A stretch of DNA of 64,000 nucleotides from Thalassospira mesophila (lineage in GTDB: Bacteria > Pseudomonadota > Alphaproteobacteria > Rhodospirillales > Thalassospiraceae). Shown piece after piece: positions 35,683 to 44,995 of the stretch (its first letter is position 1; every line of letters starts with the position of its first letter). The stretch spans positions 186,001 to 250,000 of the forward strand of contig NZ_JFKA01000002.1 of NCBI RefSeq assembly GCF_002115755.1, given 5' to 3'. Made by a program: the position numbers and the translations under genes. The notes under the pieces are model-generated. The model was not told the origin of the DNA, ran no database searches, and was given only the letters and a program-made list of their open reading frames with translations.

Positions 35683-36132
35683 ATGGACACAAAAATCGTA
35701 CCGGGTCTCGTGAAGGAACAAGCCCTTGCCACTTTGAACCCTGCGGATTCTGTGATGGATGCCGTTAACCTGATGGTGGAACGCAAAATCGGCGCAGTTA
35801 TTATCGTTGATAATTCGGCCCGACTGGCCGGTATTTTCACCGAACGTGATCTTGTGAACCGGGTGGTTGCCAAGCGGCTGGACCCGGCCAAAACCGCCCT
35901 GGCCGATGTGATGACGGCCAACCCCGATACCTTGCGCCCCGATGATAAAGCCGTTGATGCCCTGTCTTTGATGAGTATGCATCGCTATCGCCATTTGCCG
36001 GTGGTGGATGGGGAAACGGTGGTTGGCATGGTGTCCATTCGCGATCTGTTCAATGTGGTCAAGGCTGGCCTTGAAGACGAAGTCCGGGATCGGGAAAAGT
36101 TCATATTCGGGTCTGATTACGGCGTTGCCTGA
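35683..36132 (+). CDS. CBS-domain pair protein
   Basis: The 149-residue soluble protein is made almost entirely of two CBS modules. The first spans about residues 8-65 (SVMDAVNLMVERKIGAVIIVD) and the second about 75-132 (LRPDDKAVDALSLMSMHRYRHLPVVD). Stand-alone CBS pairs bind adenine nucleotides or SAM and regulate partner proteins; the partner here is unknown. TATAGAGAGACAAA precedes the ATG. It lies 120 bp after the multi-hairpin element and is apparently transcribed alone. Confidence 0.88.
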   Translation: MDTKIVPGLVKEQALATLNPADSVMDAVNLMVERKIGAVIIVDNSARLAGIFTERDLVNRVVAKRLDPAKTALADVMTANPDTLRPDDKAVDALSLMSMHRYRHLPVVDGETVVGMVSIRDLFNVVKAGLEDEVRDREKFIFGSDYGVA

Positions 36133-36240
36133 CCAGATTTTGGGTGGAATCTTAGGGTATTTGACGGCGGTGTTTCGTGTTTTTCGCGATGAATGCCGGG
36201 TGGTCGCGCGATGCCTGATGCCAGATTAAACGTTTCTGAG

Positions 36241-36279
36241 TTGACAGAGGCCGTGGTTCTGTCTTTACGTTTACGTAAA
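36241..36279 (+). promoter_or_regulatory. Promoter-like -35 with a 16-bp palindromic operator before the DUF2889 gene
   Basis: A consensus TTGACA lies at 36241-36246. Seventeen bases later a perfect palindrome, TTTACGT-TT-ACGTAAA (36264-36279), covers the expected -10 region and abuts the GGAGAG ribosome site at 36280-36285. A repressor or MerR-type activator binding here would control the gene directly. The motif resembles what I recall of LiuR-type (MerR family) sites of branched-chain amino acid regulons, but that recollection is uncertain. Confidence 0.6.
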
Positions 36280-36289
36280 GGAGAGAAAA

Positions 36290-36880
36290 ATGCCCCTGTC
36301 AGAACCCGTCCCGCGTGAACATATCCATACCCGAAAGGTCACTTGCACCGGCTATCGCCGGGCCGATGGTCTTTGGGATATCGAAGGTCACATTACGGAT
36401 GTCAAAACCTACGGGTTTGAGAACCATGATCGGGGCGAAATCCCCCCCGGTGTGCCGATCCACCAAATGTGGCTGCGCATTACATTGGGCACCGACATGG
36501 TGATTACGGCGGTGGAAGCGGTAACCGATCATGCGCCGTTTAATGCCTGCGGCGAAATTGCCCCGAATTACGAAAAGCTGGTCGGGCTTAAAATTGGCCC
36601 CGGGTTAAAATCGCAAATCCGCGATCGGGTCGGCGGTATTTATGGCTGTACCCATTTGACCGAATTGATGGGGCCTGTGGCGACCACGGCCTTTCAAACC
36701 ATTTTTCCGATCCGGGCGCGTGAAGCGGCCGAAAAACAGCGCCAGCAAGAAAAGGATGGCGATGCACCACCCCGCAAACGTCGCAGCCCGTTGGTTAATA
36801 CCTGCCATGGCTGGCGCAGTGATGGTGCCGCCGTGCAACGCATCGCCCCCGATAGCTATAGCGAGATTCCCAAAAACTAG
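36290..36880 (+). CDS. DUF2889 protein
   Basis: The 196-residue protein shows the DUF2889 layout: an N-terminal IHTRKVTCTGYRRADGLWDIEG segment (key residues R.....GY.R.DGLWDIEG), then TDHAPFNACGEIAPNYEKLVG, then a conserved GCTHLTELMGPVATTAFQT motif near 120-138. The C-terminus is basic (PPRKRRSPL). The family has no established biochemical role. A strong palindrome in the promoter indicates specific regulation. A ribosome site GGAGAG lies seven bases before the ATG. No operon partner is adjacent. Confidence 0.85.
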   Translation: MPLSEPVPREHIHTRKVTCTGYRRADGLWDIEGHITDVKTYGFENHDRGEIPPGVPIHQMWLRITLGTDMVITAVEAVTDHAPFNACGEIAPNYEKLVGLKIGPGLKSQIRDRVGGIYGCTHLTELMGPVATTAFQTIFPIRAREAAEKQRQQEKDGDAPPRKRRSPLVNTCHGWRSDGAAVQRIAPDSYSEIPKN

Positions 36881-36896
36881 CCTGCGGGGAGCAGGT

Positions 36897-36960
36897 GCGG
36901 GTGCCGGTTATGTCCGGTTATGTGACGTGACCCGCATCGCATCTCGCACCGGCACCCCGC
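36897..36960. other. GC-rich hairpin with an internal 10-bp tandem repeat
   Basis: GCGGGTGCCGG (36897-36907) pairs with CCGGCACCCCGC (36949-36960) apart from one bulged C. Inside the loop CCGGTTATGT is repeated twice in tandem (36904-36913, 36914-36923). No T-run follows. It lies 16 bp after the DUF2889 stop and may block or protect the 3' end of that transcript. Confidence 0.5.
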
Positions 36961-37398
36961 GCCAAAATGCGAAAATGTACGCCGTAATTATCGGATAATC
37001 GGGCGTGGCTTTAATGGCGAGATTGCCAGCCTGTTTGCGTTGCCGCCCTGTATTTTGCCCGGGCAGGCGACGCTGAATTGATCGGGGTTTTGGCGTCGTG
37101 TGGTGATGCGGCCCACAGAGAATTTTTCAATGATTTTTGCCATCTGACATCGTCGACTCCGGGGGATGTTTGTTTTGGGCTGCTTGGCCCGGGCGCATTT
37201 CGCGACTGACACGGACTTTTATGGCGGCTTTTACAGGCTTTGGACCGTGAGCAGGGCCGTTTGGAAGCGTGGATACAGGTGCCGGGCGCAATGCTACCTT
37301 AAAGGTTAGTATATAGACCCCAAAAGGGTTGCTTTTATACGTCACTAACCCAATATCGTATAGGTATTGGCGTGAAATAGTGCCGTTTGGGGGCGATC
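36961..37398. other. Intergenic region, no gene found
   Basis: About 440 bp without a supported gene. The last 100 bp before the binding-protein gene are AT-rich (TTAGTATATAGACC near 37306; ACCCAATATCGTATAGG near 37348) and probably hold its promoter, but I could not fix -35/-10 boxes. Confidence 0.5.
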
Positions 37399-38742
37399 GT
37401 GACGGAGGGAAAAAACTGCTTACGGGCACGCGGTGGGGCGCGGAGGGCACCAGCCCGGCGTATCGCAAAGCTGGCGGCACGGGTGGTGATGGCGATGGCA
37501 TTTTTTGCCATGGCCGGGGCGCATCGGGCTTTGGCAGGGCATGACGGAAAGCATTTTCTGGTCCTGCAAACAAATTTACAGCCCCCTTACCAGCAGCTTA
37601 GCAACGGGGCGTTGACCGGTTCGACGATCAGATTGCTCGATTGTGCGTTTCAGCAAATTGATATCGATTATGGCATTACGCTGGCCCCGCGCCAGCGCAA
37701 CCGGGACATGACGCGCAAGGGGCAGGCGGACGGCTTTTTTCTGTCACGTCTTTCGTCGGAAATGGACAGCTACGCCGATGCAACCGTTCCCTTGGTGCTG
37801 GAAAAATGGGTTTGGGTTTCGGCCCGCCGGGATGTGGACGTGCAGGTGCCGGTTCCGCTGCCCGATCAAATGGTGACTGTGGGCGCGGTTCTGGGGTCGA
37901 ACGAGGCGGAATGGATTACCGAGCAGGGCTATCGTGACTTTGTTCATGTGCCGTCATTGCGGTCCTTGCTGGGGCTGATCGGAAAGGGGCGGATTGATTT
38001 TGCCCTGATTGACCGGCAATCGTTTGAGCGTGCGCGCGATGATTTGAAGCTGGACCCCGACAGTTTTAGCGAACGTTTTGCCCGCTATATGCCGCTGGTT
38101 ATGTATTTTGCCCATGAATATACCCGTGCCCATCCTGCGACCCTTACACGGTTGAACCGGGCGCTGGCGGAATGCGGCAGTGCGGCGGTCAAGCTGGAAG
38201 CGCAAGAAATTGACCGGATCATGAATGATGATGTGGTGCGTATTCGCAGGCTGTTGCGCGCGCCCGCCCTGGTTAACGCCTTGAAGGAACATCTGGAAAA
38301 CCTGGACATGTTGCATGGCGAAGGCATGAGCAGGATAAAAATTGCCGAACTGGACCGGCAATGGCGCGAAGCCAGCAAAAGCGGCGCAGCATCACTGCTT
38401 GCCGCTGATATTTTGCAAAACGACGTGTCGACGTATTTGCAACGTGCGTATCGCACCCGGGATGTTCAGTTTGCCGAGGCGTTTATTTTTGACCGGGACG
38501 GGCTGATCATTGGCATGTCGAGCCCGACCAGCAATTATGACCAGTCACACGAGCGCAAATTTGCTATTTTTAATGAAACCGCAGCCGATGCCGTTCAGAT
38601 CGCTGATATTTATTACGACCCGTCGACCCAAAAATTCCTCTCGCAAATTACCCTGCCGATCACAGATCCGGTAACCGGCAAGGTTCTGGCGGCCCTGACT
38701 GTTGGGCTCGATGTTTTGCTGGCCCTTCAGGTCGAAGACTGA
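37399..38742 (+). CDS. Exported SBP family 3-like protein with C-terminal Cache/PDC-like domain
   Basis: The product (about 447 residues from GTG 37399, with GGGGG just upstream; a TTG at 37387 is an alternative) has a long basic n-region and a signal peptide ending HRALA. Residues to about 265 resemble family-3 solute-binding proteins (NLQPPYQQ; MTRKGQADGFFLSRL; GKGRIDFALIDRQSF). From about 345 a region with FIFDRDGLIIGMSSPTSNYDQ and KFLSQITLPITDPVTGKVLAAL looks like a PDC/Cache ligand-sensing domain. No transmembrane or signalling domain follows, so it would be a soluble periplasmic receptor. No transporter permease genes are adjacent. Confidence 0.7.
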   Translation: MTEGKNCLRARGGARRAPARRIAKLAARVVMAMAFFAMAGAHRALAGHDGKHFLVLQTNLQPPYQQLSNGALTGSTIRLLDCAFQQIDIDYGITLAPRQRNRDMTRKGQADGFFLSRLSSEMDSYADATVPLVLEKWVWVSARRDVDVQVPVPLPDQMVTVGAVLGSNEAEWITEQGYRDFVHVPSLRSLLGLIGKGRIDFALIDRQSFERARDDLKLDPDSFSERFARYMPLVMYFAHEYTRAHPATLTRLNRALAECGSAAVKLEAQEIDRIMNDDVVRIRRLLRAPALVNALKEHLENLDMLHGEGMSRIKIAELDRQWREASKSGAASLLAADILQNDVSTYLQRAYRTRDVQFAEAFIFDRDGLIIGMSSPTSNYDQSHERKFAIFNETAADAVQIADIYYDPSTQKFLSQITLPITDPVTGKVLAALTVGLDVLLALQVED

Positions 38743-38798
38743 GGCGGTTTCAGATCGCCGATTAGGCTGTTGTTACGCCGGTTAGTCTGTTCAACCTT

Positions 38799-39086
38799 TT
38801 ACAGCCCGGAATGTTGCGCCCATTCGCTGGGCGACATGGTTTTCAAAGCCAGGGCATGGACCCGGTTTTTAAGCAGGTCATCAAGCGCGCTGTAAACCAT
38901 GCGCTGCCGGTTAACGCGATTTTGGCCTTCAAAACAATCGGCAACGATCAATACCGAAAAATGGGACTCGCCGCGCGGGTCCGCCCCGGAATGACCGGCA
39001 TGTTTGGCGGAATCATCGTTAATTTCCAGTTTGGCCGGGGCGAGTTTGGCGGTGATGATATCGCGGATTTGCTGGGCGACTTGCAT
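38799..39086 (-). CDS. bolA: BolA family protein
   Basis: The 95-residue protein has the BolA fold features: an N-terminal helix QQIRDIITAKL, then LEINDDSAKHAGHSG, then ESHFSVLIVADCFEG and NRVNRQRMVYSALDDLL. The conserved His in the C-terminal HALALKTMSPSEW region and the His near H29 are Fe-S ligand candidates. BolA proteins work with monothiol glutaredoxins in iron-sulfur handling. It is divergent from the J-domain gene across about 170 bp, an arrangement I recall from other alphaproteobacteria. Confidence 0.93.
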   Translation of the reverse strand: MQVAQQIRDIITAKLAPAKLEINDDSAKHAGHSGADPRGESHFSVLIVADCFEGQNRVNRQRMVYSALDDLLKNRVHALALKTMSPSEWAQHSGL

Positions 39087-39257
39087 GTAACATTCTCTAA
39101 TTGTTGGAAGGATGGCCTGGTTTATTCAAAAACAGGGCAACTCTGGCGTTCTTTTGGCGCGGAAAGGACCTACTGTAAATTTTTTCAATCCTTTTATCAT
39201 GCGCAATCGGCACATATGATATTGCGTCCCTTGAATGTTCCGAACATATAAACCTCC

Positions 39258-39905
39258 ATGAACAGAGCGCAACGAAACAAACGCAAGACGCTGTATTTCA
39301 GCGAGCCCGATCTGCCAGAGTGCGATTGGCCTGGCTGTGCGGAGCATGGGGAATTTCGAGCCCCCAAGGACCGCCAGCTCAGCATGTATTATCAATTCTG
39401 TCTGGAGCATGTGCGGCAATATAACAAGTCGTGGGATTATTTCAGCGGCATGAAAGCCGATGATATTGAAGAACATGTGCGCCGCGATGCCCATTGGCAA
39501 CGCCCGACCTGGCGGTTTGGCCATATTCGCGGGGCCAAAAAACCCTTCGATTTCAAATTTTCCGATGGCTTTGGCTTTTTTAACGAAGAAGGCGAGCAGA
39601 CCCATCACGGGCCTGGCGGCGACCCCAATGCCAACCGTCGCGAACGCAATGCCGAGGATGCCGCGCGTAAAGCCGGGGCACTGGGCATGCCGCGCGAACA
39701 GCAAATGGCGATGGCGACACTGGATCTGGGCTGGCCGTTTACCAAGGACGAGCTTAAATCCAAATACAAACAGCTATCGAAAAAATACCACCCCGATGCT
39801 AATGGCGGCGACAAACGTGCCGAGGAACGGTTTAAAACCATCAGTGCGGCCTATTCCAGCCTGATGACCTATATCCGCGATCTTGAAGCCCGCGTTTCGA
39901 TATAG
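39258..39905 (+). CDS. DnaJ-like protein with C-terminal J domain
   Basis: The 215-residue protein has an N-terminal region with a small Cys cluster (CDWPGCAEHG and a later FCLEH), possibly a metal site, and a J domain at the very C-terminus (about residues 155-210). The HPD motif is in SKKYHPDANGG and would stimulate an Hsp70 ATPase. J domains usually sit at the N-terminus, so this is a specialised co-chaperone. Proteins of this layout are found next to bolA and cobS in alphaproteobacteria as far as I recall. The client is unknown. The next gene, cobS, starts about 200 bp downstream. Confidence 0.88.
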   Translation: MNRAQRNKRKTLYFSEPDLPECDWPGCAEHGEFRAPKDRQLSMYYQFCLEHVRQYNKSWDYFSGMKADDIEEHVRRDAHWQRPTWRFGHIRGAKKPFDFKFSDGFGFFNEEGEQTHHGPGGDPNANRRERNAEDAARKAGALGMPREQQMAMATLDLGWPFTKDELKSKYKQLSKKYHPDANGGDKRAEERFKTISAAYSSLMTYIRDLEARVSI

Positions 39906-40102
39906 CCCCGCATATGGTCGGGCTGTATTGCGCCCTTGCATGCTTTTGTGTCAGGTAGGACGTTAAGCGTTGTTGGTGCAGGTTTTTATGGCACCGATAA
40001 ATTTTTCGGTATCTTTCCTTTGTCCGCGGCGGCTTAATCGTTATTAATGACAAAGATGACACATTCGGCCGGAGCAACCGGCCCCAAAATGCGCGAGTAC
40101 TT

Positions 40103-41110
40103 ATGAGCCAAAGTTACGAAGCGAGCGGTGGTGCAGCAGAACATCCGCTGGATGCACCCGACACCAAAATCTCTGTGCGTGAGGCGTTCGGGATTGATTC
40201 CGACATGATGGTCCCGGCGTTCAGCCAGGGCAGCGAACATGTCCCTGCCAGCGATCCGACCTATCGTTTTGATCGCGATACCACCCTGGCAATTCTGGCG
40301 GGCTTTGCCCACAATCGCCGGGTGATGATCCAGGGTTATCACGGCACAGGTAAATCGACCCATATCGAACAGGTGGCATCGCGCCTGAACTGGCCCTGTG
40401 TGCGTGTGAACCTTGACAGCCATATCAGCCGTATCGACCTGATCGGCAAGGACGCCATTGTTCTGCGTGATGGCAAGCAAATTACCGAATTTCGCGAAGG
40501 CATTTTGCCCTGGGCCCTTAAACGCCCGGTCGCGATGGTGTTTGATGAATATGATGCCGGTCGCCCCGATGTGATGTTCGTAATTCAGCGCGTTTTGGAA
40601 GTTGACGGCAAGCTGACCTTGCTCGACCAGAACAAGGTGATCCATCCGCACCCGTTTTTCCGCCTGTTTGCAACATCAAACACGGTTGGCCTGGGCGATA
40701 CCACCGGCCTTTATCATGGCACCCAGCAGATCAACCAGGCCCAGATGGACCGTTGGTCGATTGTGGCGACGCTGAATTATCTTTCCGTTGCCGATGAAAC
40801 CAACATTGTGGCTGCCAAGGTTGCCAGTTTTGACAATGCCGAAGGGCGCAGCAAGATCGAGGCGATGGTGGCGCTGGCCAACCTGACCCGTCAGGGATTT
40901 GTCTCGGGCGATATCTCGACCGTGATGAGCCCGCGTACCGTGATTACGCTGGCTGAAAATGCCGAGATTTTCAACGATATTGCCTATGCCTTTCGTGTGA
41001 CCTTCTTAAACCGCTGTGACGAGGTGGAACGGCCTATTCTGGCCGAATATTACCAGCGTTGCTTTGGCGAGGAACTGCCGCAAAGTGCGATTAATGTGAT
41101 GGTGCGTTAA
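40103..41110 (+). CDS. cobS: Cobaltochelatase AAA+ subunit CobS
   Basis: CobS is the AAA+ ATPase subunit which, with CobT, drives CobN to insert cobalt into hydrogenobyrinate a,c-diamide in aerobic cobalamin synthesis. The 335-residue protein has Walker [10 protein letters not shown] near residue 76, Walker [11 protein letters not shown] near 150 and a sensor [10 protein letters not shown] near 190. The start of DPDMMVP-like sequence ([17 protein letters not shown]) is the usual CobS N-terminus. cobT follows 78 bp later. CobN is not in this window. Confidence 0.95.
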   Translation: MSQSYEASGGAAEHPLDAPDTKISVREAFGIDSDMMVPAFSQGSEHVPASDPTYRFDRDTTLAILAGFAHNRRVMIQGYHGTGKSTHIEQVASRLNWPCVRVNLDSHISRIDLIGKDAIVLRDGKQITEFREGILPWALKRPVAMVFDEYDAGRPDVMFVIQRVLEVDGKLTLLDQNKVIHPHPFFRLFATSNTVGLGDTTGLYHGTQQINQAQMDRWSIVATLNYLSVADETNIVAAKVASFDNAEGRSKIEAMVALANLTRQGFVSGDISTVMSPRTVITLAENAEIFNDIAYAFRVTFLNRCDEVERPILAEYYQRCFGEELPQSAINVMVR

Positions 41111-41188
41111 GCGCACCATCACCGATTTCCGGTTCGTTGCAGGTTGTAACGCAACGCCCGAAACCCCTGTAATACGGGACTGCAAGCG

Positions 41189-43105
41189 ATGAAAAACGAC
41201 GAGGCGCTTTCCGGATTTCTGCGCGGCACGGCGGCGACATTTCGCGCGCTGGCCGGTCGCAATGATCTGGAGGTCGGCTTTGTCAAAGGCGGGCGCCCGG
41301 GCGGGTACGGCGAACATGTTCGCCTGCCCATGCCCAAACAGGCCCTGCCCAAGGATGAAGTGGCCGATTTGCGCGGTGTTGCCGATGGCTGGGCACTTAA
41401 ACTGCGTCATCATGATGCGGCCTTGCATCAAAAACGCATGCCCGAAAGTGCCGAGGCCCAGGCCGTTTACGAAGCCCTGGAAACCGCGCGTTATGAAGCC
41501 GTTGGGTCGCGTTATTTTCCCGGTGTGCGCAAAAACCTGCGTGCCCATGAAGATGCCGATTGCAAGGCGAAAAACTTTCATCGTGTTACCACGCGTGACG
41601 ATGCGCCCTTTGCCGATGCCATTGGCATGCTGGCGCGCGAAATGTTTACCGGCGAAAAAGCCCCCGATTCAGCACGCAATCTGATTGATCTGTGGCGCGG
41701 CGAGATCGAGGAAAAAGCCGGGAGCGACCTTTCTGATTTACGCTCCATGCTGGATGATCAGGAAGCGTTTTCACGCGGAATGCGCCGCCTTTTGGATCAC
41801 TTGTCGCTAGAAGACGATTTGCTGGAAGATCCGCCCGAAGAAGAAGGCGATGATCAGGACCAGCAAGACGGCGACGACGCCCCGGATGATGAACAGGAAA
41901 GCCAGGGCGGCGAGCAGGGCGACAGCGACGAAACCGACCCGAACGGCGATGACCAGCAGCAAGAAAGCGGCGAGGATGATGCCGAAGCTGGCGAGGGCGA
42001 TGTTGACGACAAACAGCTCGAAGCCCAGTCGCAGGAAGAACAACCTGCCGGGCCGGGCGAACAGCCGGAATTTGATGGCCGCAACGAACCGGTTGAACGC
42101 GGATACGAGCCGTTCTCGCGCGAATATGACGAAATCGTTTTTGCCGATGAATTGTGCGAAAGCATGGAGCTGGCCCGGTTGCGCGCGATGCTCGACAAGC
42201 AACTTGCTGCTTTGCAAAGCGTTGTCTCGCGCATTGCCAATCGTTTGCAACGCCGCCTGATGGCACAGCAAAACCGCGGATGGGACTTTGACCTTGAAGA
42301 AGGCATTCTTGATGCGGCCAAACTGGCGCGTATCGTTGCCATGCCGTCAACACCGCTATCGTTCAAGCTTGAACATGATACCGATTTTCGCGATACCGTG
42401 GTGACCTTGCTAATCGATAATTCGGGCTCCATGCGCGGACGGCCGATTACCATTGCCGCCCTGTCGGCTGATATTCTGGCACGCACGCTGGAACGCTGCG
42501 GAGTGAAGGTCGAAATTCTCGGTTTTACCACCCGGCAATGGAAAGGCGGGCAATCGCGCGAAGCATGGGTTGAGGCAGGCAAGCCGCCCAAACCGGGCCG
42601 CTTGAATGATTTGCGCCACATTATTTACAAGGCCGCCGATACGCCGTGGCGCCGGGCACGCAAAAATTTGGGCCTGATGTTGCGCGAAGGATTGCTAAAG
42701 GAAAATATCGACGGTGAAGCCCTGTTATGGGCGCACGAACGCTTGCTGGCGCGCAACGAACAACGCCGGATTTTGATGGTGATTTCCGACGGCGCACCGG
42801 TCGATGATTCAACGCTGTCGGTCAATTCGGGCAATTATCTGGAACGGCATTTGCGCGAAGTAATTAACTGGATCCAGACCCGGTCGCCGGTCGAATTGCT
42901 GGCAATTGGCATTGGCCATGACGTCACGCGCTATTATCAGCACGCTGTGACCATTAACGACCCGGAAGAACTGGGCGGCACCATGCTGCGCGAACTTTCT
43001 GATCTGTTTGATGAAAAACCCAAACGCGGCCCCAAACGCCCGCTGCGCCATGTGGCGGCCGACACGGCCAAGGACAAGGGACATGGCGACAAGGATCGCT
43101 GGTAA
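41189..43105 (+). CDS. cobT: Cobaltochelatase VWA subunit CobT
   Basis: CobT forms a chaperone-like ring with CobS for cobalt insertion. The 638-residue product has an N-terminal helical part, a very acidic Gln/Asp/Glu-rich linker (about residues 205-290), and a C-terminal VWA domain. That domain carries the MIDAS motif DNSGSMRG near residue 412, with ISDGAP near 532 completing the metal site. Order and spacing with cobS are the standard alphaproteobacterial arrangement. It ends 23 bp before gluQ, so co-transcription with it is possible. Confidence 0.95.
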   Translation: MKNDEALSGFLRGTAATFRALAGRNDLEVGFVKGGRPGGYGEHVRLPMPKQALPKDEVADLRGVADGWALKLRHHDAALHQKRMPESAEAQAVYEALETARYEAVGSRYFPGVRKNLRAHEDADCKAKNFHRVTTRDDAPFADAIGMLAREMFTGEKAPDSARNLIDLWRGEIEEKAGSDLSDLRSMLDDQEAFSRGMRRLLDHLSLEDDLLEDPPEEEGDDQDQQDGDDAPDDEQESQGGEQGDSDETDPNGDDQQQESGEDDAEAGEGDVDDKQLEAQSQEEQPAGPGEQPEFDGRNEPVERGYEPFSREYDEIVFADELCESMELARLRAMLDKQLAALQSVVSRIANRLQRRLMAQQNRGWDFDLEEGILDAAKLARIVAMPSTPLSFKLEHDTDFRDTVVTLLIDNSGSMRGRPITIAALSADILARTLERCGVKVEILGFTTRQWKGGQSREAWVEAGKPPKPGRLNDLRHIIYKAADTPWRRARKNLGLMLREGLLKENIDGEALLWAHERLLARNEQRRILMVISDGAPVDDSTLSVNSGNYLERHLREVINWIQTRSPVELLAIGIGHDVTRYYQHAVTINDPEELGGTMLRELSDLFDEKPKRGPKRPLRHVAADTAKDKGHGDKDRW

Positions 43106-43128
43106 TATAAATAACCGAGGCGGGCAAC

Positions 43129-43968
43129 ATGGGTGACGTTACCCGTTTTGCCCCCAGCCCGACCGGATATTTGCATTTGGGCCACGCGGCGTCGGCCATT
43201 TTTGCCGCCCGCTCTGCCGGGGGTGATGGCCGGTTTTTATTGCGGGTGGAGGATATCGACCAAACCCGTGCCCGCCCGGAATATATTGAGGCCATATATC
43301 ACGACCTTGCGTGGTTGGGCCTGACATGGGAAATGCCGGTACGGGTACAGTCCGCCCATTTTAACGATTATCAGGCCGTGCTGGACCGTTTGACGGACCG
43401 GGATTTGCTTTATCCGTGTTTTTGCACCCGCAAGGATATTCAGGCCGAAATCGCCCGCATTGGCAATGCCCCGCATGGGCCGGATGGCGCGCTTTACCCC
43501 GGCACCTGCCGCCATTTAAGTGCTGCTGAATGCCACGACAGGATCGCAGCGGGTGAAAGCTATGCTCTGCGGCTCGATATGGGGCGCGCGATGACACAGG
43601 CGGGCAGGCGGTTATACTGGCATGACCGGGCCGCCGGGCGGCAGGTGGCAACGCCGGAAATTTTTGGCGACGTGGTGCTGGCGCGCAAGGATACGCCGAC
43701 CAGCTATCATGTGTCGGTGACGCTGGACGATCATTTGCAGGAAATTTCACTGGTTACACGCGGCGAAGACCTGTTTTTCGCCAGCCATTTGCACCGGTTG
43801 CTGCAAGAATTACTGGGATATGCCGTGCCCGAATATCACCATCACAAATTGCTGACCGGGCCGGATGGCAAACGGTTTGCCAAACGCGATAAATCCGAAA
43901 CCTTGCAATCCATGCGCAAGGCGGGTGTTTCGGTCGCCGATGTGTTGGCCCGGATCGGGTCATTTTAA
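43129..43968 (+). CDS. gluQ: Glutamyl-Q tRNA(Asp) synthetase
   Basis: GluQ-RS attaches glutamate to queuosine at the wobble position of tRNA-Asp. The 279-residue protein is a truncated GluRS catalytic core without the anticodon-binding domain. It has the FAPSPTGYLHLGHAASA motif (HIGH class), CFCTRKDI with the YPGTC zinc-type residues, and a KRFAKRD element in place of KMSKS. Length is normal for the family. It is convergent with the following LysR gene and their ends overlap by nine bases. Confidence 0.93.
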   Translation: MGDVTRFAPSPTGYLHLGHAASAIFAARSAGGDGRFLLRVEDIDQTRARPEYIEAIYHDLAWLGLTWEMPVRVQSAHFNDYQAVLDRLTDRDLLYPCFCTRKDIQAEIARIGNAPHGPDGALYPGTCRHLSAAECHDRIAAGESYALRLDMGRAMTQAGRRLYWHDRAAGRQVATPEIFGDVVLARKDTPTSYHVSVTLDDHLQEISLVTRGEDLFFASHLHRLLQELLGYAVPEYHHHKLLTGPDGKRFAKRDKSETLQSMRKAGVSVADVLARIGSF

Positions 43969-44889
43969 GCCCGCACCCTCACTGGTTTCCAAAAGATCGG
44001 GCCGGGCATGAAACCAGGTACGGATAAAATCGATGAACAGGCGGTTTTTAAGCGGCATGGCGCCTTGATAGGGATAAACAAGGCTGATCGGGCTGCGCGG
44101 GGATTTATAGGCGTCCAGCCGGGTTTCAAGCCGCCCGGCGGCAAGCTCGGCCATGGCAATGTAACGGGGCAGGCGTGCCACCCCCAAGCCATTACAGACG
44201 GCGTTACGAATGAGCGGATAATGGTTCAGGCGTAATTTACCGCTTACCACAATTGATTGCGGGCCATCGGCTCCAAAAAACAGCCAGCGATTGTCTTTGC
44301 AGTAATGGAAATTGTTGATGCAGTTATGGTGGATCAGCTCGGCTGGGGTGATCAGCGGCGGGTTGGCCTGCCAATAGGCGGGGCTGGCACAAACCAGTTC
44401 GGAAAGCTGACCCAGCGGAATGGCGACCTGATCAGGGTCGCTGGTCAGGCCCGCCCGGATTGCCATATCGACCGGGTCGGATTTTAAATCGCGATAGCGG
44501 TTTTCCAGTTCCAGTTCAATCACGATATCAGGATGAAGGTTCTGAAACGTGGTGATGATGTCATTAAGGAAAATTTCGCCAAACGATACCGGCACGGTGA
44601 TGCGAACAATCCCGGTCGGGCTTTTGCGCAGGCTTTCAACCGCATCAAAACCGGCTTCGGCATTTTCGCCCAAGCGTTGGCAATAAACCAGAAATGCCGC
44701 CCCGGTTTCCGTCAATTCCAGTTTGCGGGTGGAGCGAAATAACAATTGTGTGCCCAGCGCTTCTTCCAGCCGGGTGACCTGCTGGCTGATCAGGCCCTTG
44801 GAAACGTTCAAAACCTTTGCTGCAGCGGTAAACCCGCCCTGCTCGACCACGGCGGCAAAGCTGTGCATTTCGGCCAGATACTGTTTCAT
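43960..44889 (-). CDS. LysR-family regulator, divergent from the SDR gene
   Basis: The 309-residue regulator has an N-terminal winged helix (GGFTAAAKVLNVSKGLISQQVTRLE, key residues in positions about 18-42) and a LysR substrate-binding domain. It starts at 44889; a 7-bp inverted repeat (CATTGTT 44887-44893, AACAATG 44904-44910) covers the start codon and may be an autoregulatory site. The divergent SDR gene at 44996 is the likely target. Its stop overlaps the end of gluQ. Confidence 0.9.
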   Translation of the reverse strand: MKQYLAEMHSFAAVVEQGGFTAAAKVLNVSKGLISQQVTRLEEALGTQLLFRSTRKLELTETGAAFLVYCQRLGENAEAGFDAVESLRKSPTGIVRITVPVSFGEIFLNDIITTFQNLHPDIVIELELENRYRDLKSDPVDMAIRAGLTSDPDQVAIPLGQLSELVCASPAYWQANPPLITPAELIHHNCINNFHYCKDNRWLFFGADGPQSIVVSGKLRLNHYPLIRNAVCNGLGVARLPRYIAMAELAAGRLETRLDAYKSPRSPISLVYPYQGAMPLKNRLFIDFIRTWFHARPDLLETSEGAGLK

Positions 44890-44910
44890 TGTTTAACCAT
44901 ATGAACAATG
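44887..44910. promoter_or_regulatory. Inverted repeat at the LysR/SDR divergent promoter
   Basis: CATTGTT and AACAATG are perfect inverted copies around a 10-bp spacer, overlapping the LysR start codon. The size and A/T-rich half sites fit a LysR-type box, but binding is not shown. Confidence 0.4.
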
Positions 44911-44995
44911 TGTTTGATAATTACCAGATTATCGACCTAATCGATTTATGGGAAGGTTCTTGCATGGTTTTCACCTGATAAAAGGAAATAATGCG

